Assembly: GCA_934148015.1 (NCBI GenBank)
Contig: CAKPCU010000012.1
Coordinates: forward strand, 1 to 38,289
Reading direction: 5' to 3'
DNA from: an uncultured Bacilli bacterium
GTDB lineage: Bacteria; Bacillota_I; Bacilli_A; RF39; UBA660
DNA: 38,289 nucleotides
Below are positions 17,970 through 26,158 of the stretch, one piece after another. The translations under genes were made by a program, and so were the position numbers. Every line of letters starts with the position of its first letter. Within the stretch, counting starts at the first letter, position 1. The notes below the pieces were generated by a model. The model did not search any database and had not been told where the DNA came from. It worked only from the letters and a program-made list of their open reading frames with translations.

Positions 17970-19154
17970 CTATTCATCGGATAAATTATCAAAATATCCT
18001 TGTACAAATACAACAGGAGTACCTTTATCACCACTACCTGATGTTAAATCACATAAAGAGCCTATTAAATCTGTTATTCTTCTAGGTGTTGTACCTTGAG
18101 ACATCATTTTACCCTTTAAATTAGTATCTTTCTTCTTTATTTCTTCTTTTATAGCATTTTTAAGTTCTTCCCCTTTAAGACTTGCAAACTTATTATCAGA
18201 TACATATTTTAACTTTATCTCATTTGGTGTTCCATTTAATCCATCTGTATAAAATGGAGAAACGACTGGGTCAGCAAGTTCCCAAATCTTACCTACAGGA
18301 TCTTTAAACGCTCCATCTCCATATACCATAACTTCTATATTTTTTCCTGTTATTTCTTTTAATTTATCTTTTATTTCATAAACTAACCTTTTACCATCTT
18401 TAGGAAATAATTTTAGTCTTTCTTCGGTAGACTTATTAGACCCTAAAAGACCATAATCAGGATTAAACCCACTACCGTTTACAGATTTATTTAAAATTTC
18501 AAAAAGACCATATACATTAGCATTCATCCCTTTAATCATTTCTTTAGTCTTATATCTTGTATGAATATCACAAGTTAAAACATCATTAGTATATTTAAGT
18601 ATTTCTTTTGGATCATTTGCAAAAACAAATTTTACATTACAATTTTCACTTTCTATTAATTCTCTATAAAACTTAACCATATTAATACCAGTAAATGGAT
18701 GTATAAAAGAACTAAAATATTTATCATAATCTTCTTCACTTATTACGCTAGATAAATTAAACTCACTCTTATCTAGTGCATCATCATCTAATATATTATT
18801 TCCAACTTCATCACTAGGAAAAGATAAAAGCATAGTAATATTATCCATGGCTCTAGCTATTCCTTTTAAAATCATTGAAAAACGATTACGGCTTAATATA
18901 GGAAAAACAACTCCTAAATTACCACTTGGAAACTTAGATTTAATATCAAATGCTATATCATCTACTGTGGCATAATTTCCCTCACTTATACCAACAACTG
19001 CTTCAGTTATTGCAACTACATCTTTATCTTTAAAACTAAATCCTTCTTCCTTACTAGCATTAACAAGTGATGAAACAACAATATTTGCTAAATCATCATT
19101 TTCTTTTATTATTGGAGTTCTAATACCCCTTACTGTTGTACCTACTAATCTCAT
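17970..19154 (-). CDS. CofE-like (coenzyme F420-0:L-glutamate ligase family) protein
   Basis: A 394-residue protein. It has the family's N-terminal VRGIRTPIIKENDDL and DKDVVAITEAVVGISEG, a middle VKFVFANDP, then GLLGSNKSTEERLKLFPKDG, VMVYGDGAFKDPVGKIWELADP and a C-terminal GTTPRRITDLIGSLCDLTSGSGDKGTP. CofE adds glutamate to F420-0 by GTP-dependent ligation. Nothing else for F420 is visible and spore-forming Bacillota generally lack it, so this long Bacillota version probably ligates an amino acid to something else. The start is firm (AGGGAGGAATT). A TATAAT lies about 30 bases upstream. Confidence 0.75.
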   Translation of the reverse strand: MRLVGTTVRGIRTPIIKENDDLANIVVSSLVNASKEEGFSFKDKDVVAITEAVVGISEGNYATVDDIAFDIKSKFPSGNLGVVFPILSRNRFSMILKGIARAMDNITMLLSFPSDEVGNNILDDDALDKSEFNLSSVISEEDYDKYFSSFIHPFTGINMVKFYRELIESENCNVKFVFANDPKEILKYTNDVLTCDIHTRYKTKEMIKGMNANVYGLFEILNKSVNGSGFNPDYGLLGSNKSTEERLKLFPKDGKRLVYEIKDKLKEITGKNIEVMVYGDGAFKDPVGKIWELADPVVSPFYTDGLNGTPNEIKLKYVSDNKFASLKGEELKNAIKEEIKKKDTNLKGKMMSQGTTPRRITDLIGSLCDLTSGSGDKGTPVVFVQGYFDNLSDE

Positions 19155-19237
19155 AATTCCTCCCTATTATCAAAGTAATTATATCATAACAGAATATTAA
19201 ATTATTACTTTTTACACATATATTTACATTTATTTAC

Positions 19238-19323
19238 AAAAAAACGGAGCCATAAGGCTCCAAGGGGGTTTTGGTTGTACTCTCAGTATAATCGTAAGAG
19301 TACCTTGCGTGATATCTTCACGC
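19238..19323 (-). ncRNA. Candidate small RNA 1 (two hairpins, C-rich linker, terminator)
   Basis: Reading the minus strand: promoter TTGACA (19359-19354), 17-base spacer, TATTAT (19336-19331). About seven bases on, at 19323, the RNA would begin with hairpin GCGTG-AAGATAT-CACGC. Then comes AAG, hairpin GTACTCT...AGAGTAC with a 13-base loop, an unpaired linker AACCAAAACCCCCTT, and terminator GGAGCC-TTAT-GGCTCC followed by G and seven T. The -35 lies just after the stop of the upstream gene, and the CofE-like gene downstream has its own -10 box, so this looks like a free-standing transcript of about 86 nt. CCCCC could pair with Shine-Dalgarno sequences. No known RNA family recognised. Confidence 0.7.
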
Positions 19324-19330
19324 TATTATA

Positions 19331-19359
19331 ATAATATATATTTTTTTATTCTTTGTCAA
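19331..19359 (-). promoter_or_regulatory. Promoter of small RNA 1
   Basis: Perfect -35 TTGACA, 17-base spacer, -10 TATTAT (one mismatch), with the predicted start at the first base of the first hairpin. Confidence 0.7.
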
Positions 19360-19360
19360 G

Positions 19361-20113
19361 TTACTTTATTTTGTTATTTTTCATATTTTTAATAAAAGGA
19401 CTACTTTCCATAGCATCATATACCTTTAATTTTTCACTTAATGGTTCTTCATCTAATAAGTCCTCTTTATAAGCATTTATTTCTAAATTTGTTAACTTTA
19501 ACCTTTCTAAAAATATATATGGATTTTCATTATTTTTAACGTTTTTTCTAACTAAATCTAATATCATTCTACTTTCATAAATTAAATTAGGTGTTGCAAT
19601 AAACTCTTGTATGTAAAGTTCTCCTTTATCTTCTTTTGATAAACTATTTTCATAAGATACATACTGCTCATATTTTTCTTTTCTTGTTAAATCTTTATTA
19701 CTAATCACCTCAGCTACTTTAGAGAATTTACTTAATTCATTTTTATACATAAGAGATTTTTCATATCCACCTTCAAATCTATAGGTTTTATTAGAAATTG
19801 CAACTAATAATTTAACAAAATTAACTCCTAAAAATAATTCATCTATATCATTTAATATACTTTTTAATTTTTCTTCTAACTTTTTAGTATCATTACCATA
19901 AGTAATACAAATACTTCTTACTTCATCCATATTTTTAGGTAAAGTACTAAGACTCTTTTTTATTTGTTTCATTAGAAAAAATATGTATCTTGCAGCCTTC
20001 ATATTGTCTATATCATAATTTTCTTCTTTTAATATATAATCATTTAACAAATAAAGACTATTATATTTTTCTTCTAATTCATTTAAAAGTTTCTGTATAT
20101 CTATCCAGTTCAT
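19361..20113 (-). CDS. Hypothetical protein, 250 residues
   Basis: No family recognised. A soluble, helical, lysine/glutamate-rich protein without membrane segments or obvious catalytic motifs (start MNWIDIQKLLNELEEKYNS; middle FEGGYEKSLMYKNELSKFSK). AAAGGTG precedes ATG 20113, which is preferred to the GTG inside that ribosome site. A TGTTATAAT extended -10 lies about 30 bases upstream. It follows recG on the same strand with about 80 bases between, so it may be transcribed alone. Confidence 0.6.
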   Translation of the reverse strand: MNWIDIQKLLNELEEKYNSLYLLNDYILKEENYDIDNMKAARYIFFLMKQIKKSLSTLPKNMDEVRSICITYGNDTKKLEEKLKSILNDIDELFLGVNFVKLLVAISNKTYRFEGGYEKSLMYKNELSKFSKVAEVISNKDLTRKEKYEQYVSYENSLSKEDKGELYIQEFIATPNLIYESRMILDLVRKNVKNNENPYIFLERLKLTNLEINAYKEDLLDEEPLSEKLKVYDAMESSPFIKNMKNNKIK

Positions 20114-20194
20114 AAGAAACACCTTTCTTTTTATAATTATAACATTTATGTTAATTATTTTATTAAATACTATTTTAGTATGTAAAATAAAGTG

Positions 20195-22108
20195 TTAATT
20201 ATTATCTACATCTTTCTTAACTTTTAAGAATAAATCTAAATCTTTTTTAATATTAGAAAGTTTAAACTGTAACGCACCACTTTGTCTATTACCAAATAAG
20301 TCTCCTTCACCCCTTAGCTTAAAGTCTGCTTCACTTATCTTAAACCCATCATTTTCATAAGTCATAATATTAAGTCTTTCTTTATCTTTATCACTTATTA
20401 AATAACAATAGGACTGAACATTATTTCTTCCCACTCTACCACGAAGTTGGTGAAGCGTAGATAATCCAAATCTATCTGCATCAAAAATAACTATAACAGT
20501 TGCATTTTTAACATCTATACCAACTTCTATAACAGTTGTAGATATTAATATGTCTATTAAACCATTTTTATAATCATCCATTATTTTTTCTTTTTCTTCA
20601 TTTTTCATCTTTCCATGTAATACTTTTACAGTATAATTTTTAAATGCTAGTTTAAATTTGTGTTCAAGATCATATACGTTTGTATAATCTGTATCACAAT
20701 TTTCTTCTATCATAGGTGATATAACATATACTTGCCTTTTGTTTTTAAGTTCTTTATAAATACCATCTAATACATCTTTTAATTCATCTGTCTTTTTTAA
20801 TATTGTTTTAACAGGCATTCTTCCATTTGGCATAGTTTTAATACTTGATATGTCAGTATCTCCATAAAGCATTAAAGCATACGTTCTAGGTATTGGAGTT
20901 GCACTCATCAAAAGCACATCTGGATAACCATGTTTATTTTTTAATTTTAGTCTTTGATTAACTCCAAAACGATGCTGTTCATCAGTTATAATAAGTCCTA
21001 AATTATTCAATTTAACATTATCATTAATTAATGAATGTGTACCTATTAAAAAATCTATATTACCATTTTCTAAATCTTCATATATTTTCTTTTTATCTTT
21101 TAAAGTTGTACTACCAGTTAAAAGTGCTATGTTAAAGTCTTCATTATTAAAAAGCTTAATAGCATTATTATAGTGCTGACTAGCAAGTGCCTCAGTAGGT
21201 GCCATAAGTGCAGACTGATAACCACAATTTTTAACAGCATATGCTAAAATAAACGCAACTATTGTTTTACCTGAACCAACATCTCCTTGAAGAAGTCTAT
21301 TCATTCTTTTATCACTTTTTAAGTCAAGTATCATCTCATTTATTACTTTATTTTGATCAATAGTTAATTTAAAAGGAAGCTTGTTAATAAACTCATATAC
21401 TTTATTAGTATCTATATCTTTTATAAATGATGTAGAGTGCTTTTCATTTTTTTCCTTTAATAGTTTTATCTTTTTTAAATATGTATATATTTCTTCATAC
21501 TTAAGTGTTTTAAGTGCTATTTTTAAATTCAAAGTATTATCTGGATTATGTATACATTTAATAGCTGTTTCTTCATCCATAAAATTATAATTATCAATAA
21601 TTGTTTTTGGTATATTATTATTTATTTTTTCCATATCTAATGCTTTATTAATATATTCATTTATTTTTTTAGATGAAAGACCTTTTGTCATATGATAAAC
21701 AGGAACTATTTTTACATAATTAGGTAATTTACCAAAAGTTATATTAGTTGCAATTAAAGATAAAGTCTTTGGATTATACTTCCCATATACTGTTACGTAT
21801 GATGCTACCTTTATATTATTTTTAATAAAAGCTCTATTAAATAAAGTAACTTTAACTATTCTATTTTGACATCTTATATTAAATGAAATTTTATTTTTTC
21901 CTTTAAAATAACTAACTATAGGATTACTTTCAACAATACCATCTACTATCATATTATCAAATGATTTTTCATCATCTAAACTTTTTCTTGATATAATATC
22001 AAATCTATAAGGATAATATCTAACTAAATCACTTATAGTATATATACCAATATTATTTAATATTTCTTTAGTTTTAGTACCTAATCCTTTTATATTAACT
22101 ATCTCCAT
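20195..22108 (-). CDS. recG: ATP-dependent DNA helicase RecG
   Basis: Reverses stalled replication forks and branch-migrates junctions. At 637 residues it is shorter than the usual 670-690, mainly in the N-terminal wedge region. Visible: HhH-like start VNIKGLGTKTKEILNNIGI, wedge/OB domain (about 60-150), Walker A LLQGDVGSGKTIVA, motif II ITDEQHRFG, SATPIPRT, and the C-terminal helicase half with STTVIEVGIDVKNA and LHQLRGRVGRN. The ATG follows AAGGTATAAA. The promoter carries a dyad resembling the recA operator, so it may be SOS-linked. Confidence 0.96.
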   Translation of the reverse strand: MEIVNIKGLGTKTKEILNNIGIYTISDLVRYYPYRFDIISRKSLDDEKSFDNMIVDGIVESNPIVSYFKGKNKISFNIRCQNRIVKVTLFNRAFIKNNIKVASYVTVYGKYNPKTLSLIATNITFGKLPNYVKIVPVYHMTKGLSSKKINEYINKALDMEKINNNIPKTIIDNYNFMDEETAIKCIHNPDNTLNLKIALKTLKYEEIYTYLKKIKLLKEKNEKHSTSFIKDIDTNKVYEFINKLPFKLTIDQNKVINEMILDLKSDKRMNRLLQGDVGSGKTIVAFILAYAVKNCGYQSALMAPTEALASQHYNNAIKLFNNEDFNIALLTGSTTLKDKKKIYEDLENGNIDFLIGTHSLINDNVKLNNLGLIITDEQHRFGVNQRLKLKNKHGYPDVLLMSATPIPRTYALMLYGDTDISSIKTMPNGRMPVKTILKKTDELKDVLDGIYKELKNKRQVYVISPMIEENCDTDYTNVYDLEHKFKLAFKNYTVKVLHGKMKNEEKEKIMDDYKNGLIDILISTTVIEVGIDVKNATVIVIFDADRFGLSTLHQLRGRVGRNNVQSYCYLISDKDKERLNIMTYENDGFKISEADFKLRGEGDLFGNRQSGALQFKLSNIKKDLDLFLKVKKDVDNN

Positions 22109-22136
22109 TTTATACCTTCTTATCTATTACAAATTA

Positions 22137-22165
22137 ATTATAACAAACGATTGTTTGTAAATCAA
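22137..22165 (-). promoter_or_regulatory. recG promoter with a palindrome filling its spacer
   Basis: TTGATT (22165-22160), 17 bases, TATAAT (22142-22137) with an upstream TGT. Both hexamers are identical to those of recA. The spacer is almost wholly ACAAAC-AATC-GTTTGT (22158-22143), a palindrome with the AAAC-N4-GTTY layout of the recA box. A protein bound there would block polymerase. Confidence 0.6.
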
Positions 22166-22216
22166 TTGTGATTTATAAACTTAACTAATTTTTTTTTAAA
22201 AATATCAAAAAAAAGG

Positions 22217-22245
22217 TTGACTTTTAGTCCCCTTTCGATTAGTAT
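22217..22245 (+). promoter_or_regulatory. Candidate promoter of small RNA 2
   Basis: TTGACT, a 17-base spacer, TAGTAT. This is moderate consensus; an overlapping TATAAA at 22243-22248 gives a longer, poorer spacing. Confidence 0.5.
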
Positions 22246-22251
22246 AAATAT

Positions 22252-22365
22252 CGCCAGTTGAGGAAAAATCTAATTTCCTTAATTGGTACGCTAGTATCAC
22301 AACTAGCCAACCCCTTTTTATTCTTTTTGAGATTGCATGGGAATCCATGTAATCTCCTTTTTTTT
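22252..22365 (+). ncRNA. Candidate small RNA 2 (two hairpins, C-rich linker, terminator)
   Basis: Hairpin 1: CCAGTTGAGGAAA (22254-22266) pairs over all 13 positions, including two G-U, with TTTCCTTAATTGG (22274-22286) across a 7-base loop. Hairpin 2: GCTAGT-ATCACA-ACTAGC (22290-22307). An unpaired linker CAACCCCTTTTTATTCT follows. The terminator is GAGATTGCATGG-GAAT-CCATGTAATCTC (22329-22356), then eight T. The plan is the same as small RNA 1: two hairpins, C run, terminator. It ends 50 bases before the germination operon, which has its own ribosome site and sigma-G-like promoter. It is more likely a separate RNA than a leader, but an attenuator for the operon cannot be excluded. Confidence 0.65.
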
Positions 22366-22395
22366 GCATTATTTTATTCTTTTTAGACCATAATA
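22366..22395 (+). promoter_or_regulatory. Sigma-G-like promoter of the germination operon
   Basis: GCATT (22366-22370), 18 bases, CATAATA (22389-22395). This fits the forespore sigma-G consensus (gcATR, 17-18, CATNNTA). GerA-type operons are transcribed in the forespore in known spore formers. Confidence 0.6.
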
Positions 22396-22414
22396 TTTTT
22401 AAAAGAGGGATATT

Positions 22415-23860
22415 ATGGAAATAAATAAAAATAGATTAAAAAACATAGAATATATAAAAAATAAAACTGGTAATGCAAGTGATATAACATATAAAGATAT
22501 ACTTCTTAATAATAAAACTATTACTATTATATACATAAATAGTATATGTGATTCAAATATGATAAATGATTTTATTTTAAAAGCTATTGATGATAATAAA
22601 AATGATATTAATAAAGATATATATAATTATTTTAAAAACTATATTCCTAGCAACAACATGAAAGAAGCTTCTAATATTTATGATGCACTAACTTTTTTAC
22701 TTAATGGATTTACTATTATATTATTTGATGAAGTTAAAAATATTATAGCCTTTGAAAATAAAGCTAAATTAAATAGTAATATTATAAGAAGTGAAAATGA
22801 AAAAAGTCTTTATGGACCAAGTGATTCTTTTTGTGAAAATTATGAGACTAATATAGGTCTTATTAGAAGAAGAATTAGAAGTGAAAACTTACAATTTAAA
22901 GAATGTACTGTTGGAAGTGAAAGTAATAGTAAAGTAAGTATATTTTATATGAATAAAACTTGTTCTGAAAAACTAGTTAACGATATATATAATAAAATTA
23001 AAAAAATTAATATTAAATACGTTGGTAATACCAATTATATTTTAGATGCTATAAGTAATACTAATAGAATGATTTTTCCAAGTTCTCTAAAAACAGAAAG
23101 AGTTGATCTTGCATGTCAAAAATTAATTGAAGGAAGAATTGTTTTAATGTGTGAAAATACAAATGAAGTTATTATACTTCCCTGTATGTTTAGTGATTTT
23201 CTAAAAAATCCAGATGATTATTATGAAAAGAATTTAAATACTATATTTAATAGAATAATTAGAGTATTTGCACTACTTTTAGCACTTTTAACACCAGCTA
23301 TATATATTTCTCTTATGGCATATAACATAGAAGCTATACCAAGTGGATTGCTAATTAATTTTTCAATTCAAAGAGATGGTGTTCCATTTCCTACCGTTTT
23401 AGAAATACTTGCTATGGGCCTTATGTTTCAAATACTAAGGGAAAGTGATTTAAGATTTCCTGGTAAGGGAGGAAGTTCTATTTCTATAGTAGGAGCTTTA
23501 GTACTTGGTCAAGCTGCTGTTGAAGCTGGTATTGTATCTCCTATTACCATTATAATAGTTGGAATATCTAGCGTTGCATCCCTAGCCTTTTCTTCTATCG
23601 AATTAATTAATTCCCTTAGATGGTGGCAACTTATATTAATTTTGTTAGCAACCCTTTTTGGCTTTATTGGAGTAATGTTTGGCTTTATAATATTAGTTGC
23701 ACTATTAGTTAGCAACTACTCATGTAATAAACCTTACTTTTTTCCATTTGAACCATTTAGTAAAAAAGGAAATAAAGATGCAATATTAATAAAAAATAAT
23801 TATAAATTTAATCCACTTAAAGTATTTAAAAGGGAGGATAATAATGAAAAAGATAACTAG
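22415..23860 (+). CDS. Spore germinant receptor subunit A (GerA/GerKA family)
   Basis: The A subunit of an inner-spore-membrane nutrient receptor that triggers germination. At 481 residues it has an N-terminal soluble part (about 1-270) with the family segments YGPSDSFCENYETNIGLIRRR and FPSSLKTERVDL. The membrane half follows with about five helices, GVPFPTVLEILAM and the GGSSISIVGALVLGQAAVEAGIVSP-like region (split here: GKGGSSISIVGALV, QAAVEAGIVSP). GAGGG precedes the ATG. The next gene starts within its last 17 bases. Confidence 0.95.
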   Translation: MEINKNRLKNIEYIKNKTGNASDITYKDILLNNKTITIIYINSICDSNMINDFILKAIDDNKNDINKDIYNYFKNYIPSNNMKEASNIYDALTFLLNGFTIILFDEVKNIIAFENKAKLNSNIIRSENEKSLYGPSDSFCENYETNIGLIRRRIRSENLQFKECTVGSESNSKVSIFYMNKTCSEKLVNDIYNKIKKINIKYVGNTNYILDAISNTNRMIFPSSLKTERVDLACQKLIEGRIVLMCENTNEVIILPCMFSDFLKNPDDYYEKNLNTIFNRIIRVFALLLALLTPAIYISLMAYNIEAIPSGLLINFSIQRDGVPFPTVLEILAMGLMFQILRESDLRFPGKGGSSISIVGALVLGQAAVEAGIVSPITIIIVGISSVASLAFSSIELINSLRWWQLILILLATLFGFIGVMFGFIILVALLVSNYSCNKPYFFPFEPFSKKGNKDAILIKNNYKFNPLKVFKREDNNEKDN

Positions 23861-25046
23861 ATTTTTATTAATAGTAATTTGCATATTTTGCCTAAGTGGA
23901 TGTTTTGATTATAAAGAAATAAATGAATATGCAATAGTATCTGGAATATCAATAGATAAATGCGAAAAAGAAAACTGTAAATATACTATTGGAGTACAGA
24001 TAATGAATGCTAAAAAAGATGAAGAATCAGATAATAGCTTAATAGCATTTTATAAAGCAGATAGTAATACTATTTATGAAGCTTTAGAAAAAATAATGTT
24101 AGATTCTCCTAAAGAATTATACTTAGGTCATAATGAAGTTACTGTAATAAGTGATAAATTATTAAAAGAAAAAGATCCTCTTAATTATTTCGATTATTTT
24201 ATGAGGGATATGGAAATGGAAAAAAATTCGCTTGTAATAGCATCTAAAAATGATAAAGCATATAATGTTTTAAAGATAATTACTCCTCTTGAAACAATAC
24301 CATCTAAAAACTTAAGATCTACTCTTAATATAGCTGATAAATTTAGTGGTACTCTAACTGTTATAACTGCAGATGAATTTACTTCTAAATTATTAAATAC
24401 AGGTAAAGAACCAGTTCTTCCTTCTGTAAAAATAATAGGGAGTCCAAAAAAGGGTAAAAAAATGGATAATATAGGTCAAAGTGATCCAGATACAAAACTA
24501 AAATTTTCATCACTTGGTTTCTTTGAAAAAAATAAATTAAAAGGATATTTAACAGATAAAGAAGCTGTTGGATATAATATTTTAGCAGGAACTCAAAAAA
24601 ACACTTACATACAAGTTAAATGTGATAGTGATAATTATGCAATAGTTAGGATAAATAGTGCTAAAAAAGATGAAAAACTGTATTTTAAAGATGATAAACC
24701 TAAAATAGATTTTAATACAAATGTAAATGCTGACTTAATAGAATATAATTGCAAAGCAGACTTTATAAAAAATGAGAAAAAAATAAAAGACTTAGAGATA
24801 AAAGTAAATAAAGAAATAGAAAAAATTATGAAAAAAACAATCAATAGATTATATAATGAAAATAAGTCTGATACACTTGAATACGGTAGTAAGTTTAATC
24901 AAAGATATAATAGAAAAATGAAAAAATTAGGTTATAATCCAAATAATATTATAAATAATATTTCATTTAAATTAAAAGCTAATACTAAAATAAATTCTAC
25001 TAACTTATCAATTAAGTCAGTAAAGGAGGGTAGCAAATATGAATAA
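23844..25046 (+). CDS. Spore germinant receptor lipoprotein subunit C (Ger(x)C family)
   Basis: A 400-residue lipoprotein on the outer face of the inner spore membrane. Signal peptide MKKITRFLLIVICIFCLSGC ends in lipobox LSGC; the mature protein starts at that Cys. FDYKEINEYAIVSGISIDK follows, typical of Ger(x)C, with the usual three-domain length. A GGGAGG inside the end of the A gene serves its ATG, and its own end overlaps the B gene by eight bases, so all three subunits are made together. Confidence 0.95.
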   Translation: MKKITRFLLIVICIFCLSGCFDYKEINEYAIVSGISIDKCEKENCKYTIGVQIMNAKKDEESDNSLIAFYKADSNTIYEALEKIMLDSPKELYLGHNEVTVISDKLLKEKDPLNYFDYFMRDMEMEKNSLVIASKNDKAYNVLKIITPLETIPSKNLRSTLNIADKFSGTLTVITADEFTSKLLNTGKEPVLPSVKIIGSPKKGKKMDNIGQSDPDTKLKFSSLGFFEKNKLKGYLTDKEAVGYNILAGTQKNTYIQVKCDSDNYAIVRINSAKKDEKLYFKDDKPKIDFNTNVNADLIEYNCKADFIKNEKKIKDLEIKVNKEIEKIMKKTINRLYNENKSDTLEYGSKFNQRYNRKMKKLGYNPNNIINNISFKLKANTKINSTNLSIKSVKEGSKYE

Positions 25047-26136
25047 TAAAGTTTCAAGGTATCAAGTTGGAATGCTTTTATTCTTATTATATTGTAGTTT
25101 ATATATAGGTCTTGGAGGTATTATACTACTTAGAAAATCAGGAGATGAAATATTAATATCTATGATACTAGGTGTAATAATTGGTTACATACCTCTTGGT
25201 ATGTACTTAAAAGTTAATTCTAGTTTACCTAAATGTAATATATATGAGAAAAACACAAGATTATTTGGTAATTTTTTAGGTAAAATACTAAATACATTAA
25301 TACTTATAATATATATATGTTTCTATATAATTGCAATAAGAGAAATAATTATATTTTCAGCTAGTAAATACCTTCAAAATACTCCGTATTTCATTTTAGG
25401 ATTACTAGTTATTATAACTTCATTAATAATTTGTTTTAAAGGCTTAGAATGTATTTTTAGAATATCTAGATTATCATTTATAGCAACTATTATATTTATT
25501 ATAATAATAGAAGTATCTGTATTAAAATACGTAGAAATAGGTAATATATTTCCAATGTTAACAGGAAATAATTATATAAAAGATATATTATCAGGAGCTA
25601 TTTTTGAAGCTTCTTCCTGCTCTATTTTAACAGTACTTTTATTTACTATAAGAAAAGATGATATTATAGAAAATGAAAAATATAATAAAACTGCTATTAT
25701 ATTTTATACTATAAGTGGTATATCTCTTATTATTGTTATGTTCTTATTACTTACATGTTTTGATCATAAATTATCTACTTTGTTTAGGTATCCAGAATAT
25801 ATTGGTCTAAAAAAGATAGGATTTTCATCATCTGAGTTACATTTAGAAAACTTACTAGCATTTAGATGGATATTTTATATGTTATCTTTAAGCTTAATAT
25901 CATTATATGGAATAAAGTGTGGAATAGAAAACTTTGTAAAAGATGAAAAGAAAGTTAAATGGATAGTAATAATCATTTCTGTTATAGCTGTAATATTATC
26001 TGAGTTTATACTAGGTAATATAAATCATTCTATAATAATAATTAAAAATTATTATACTTTGTTTCTTGCACTTCCACTTTTTATAATACTTACTTTTATA
26101 TTTATTAGGTGTTTAATTATAAAAAATAAGTCTTAA
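25039..26136 (+). CDS. Spore germination permease subunit B (GerB family)
   Basis: A 365-residue, ten-helix protein of the amino acid/polyamine/organocation transporter fold, which in GerB proteins carries the germinant-binding pocket. The N-terminus NKVSRYQVGMLLFLLYCSLYIG and the middle SGAIFEASSCSILTVLLFT match the family. GGAGGGTAGC precedes the ATG. It is the last gene of the operon, the last gene recognised as core, and the left border of the accessory region. Confidence 0.94.
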   Translation: MNNKVSRYQVGMLLFLLYCSLYIGLGGIILLRKSGDEILISMILGVIIGYIPLGMYLKVNSSLPKCNIYEKNTRLFGNFLGKILNTLILIIYICFYIIAIREIIIFSASKYLQNTPYFILGLLVIITSLIICFKGLECIFRISRLSFIATIIFIIIIEVSVLKYVEIGNIFPMLTGNNYIKDILSGAIFEASSCSILTVLLFTIRKDDIIENEKYNKTAIIFYTISGISLIIVMFLLLTCFDHKLSTLFRYPEYIGLKKIGFSSSELHLENLLAFRWIFYMLSLSLISLYGIKCGIENFVKDEKKVKWIVIIISVIAVILSEFILGNINHSIIIIKNYYTLFLALPLFIILTFIFIRCLIIKNKS

Positions 26137-26158
26137 AATTTTATTTATTAAGACTTTT
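26128..26158. terminator. Terminator after the germination operon
   Basis: AAGTCTTA (26128-26135) pairs with TAAGACTT (26149-26156) and is followed by more than six T. The loop is AT-rich. It lies between convergent reading frames. Confidence 0.7.

Noticed and set aside
19155..19360. T-box or riboswitch for the CofE-like gene
   Set aside because: No T-box sequence or known aptamer core is visible, the terminator is well upstream of the gene, and the gene has its own -10 box; a free small RNA fits better.
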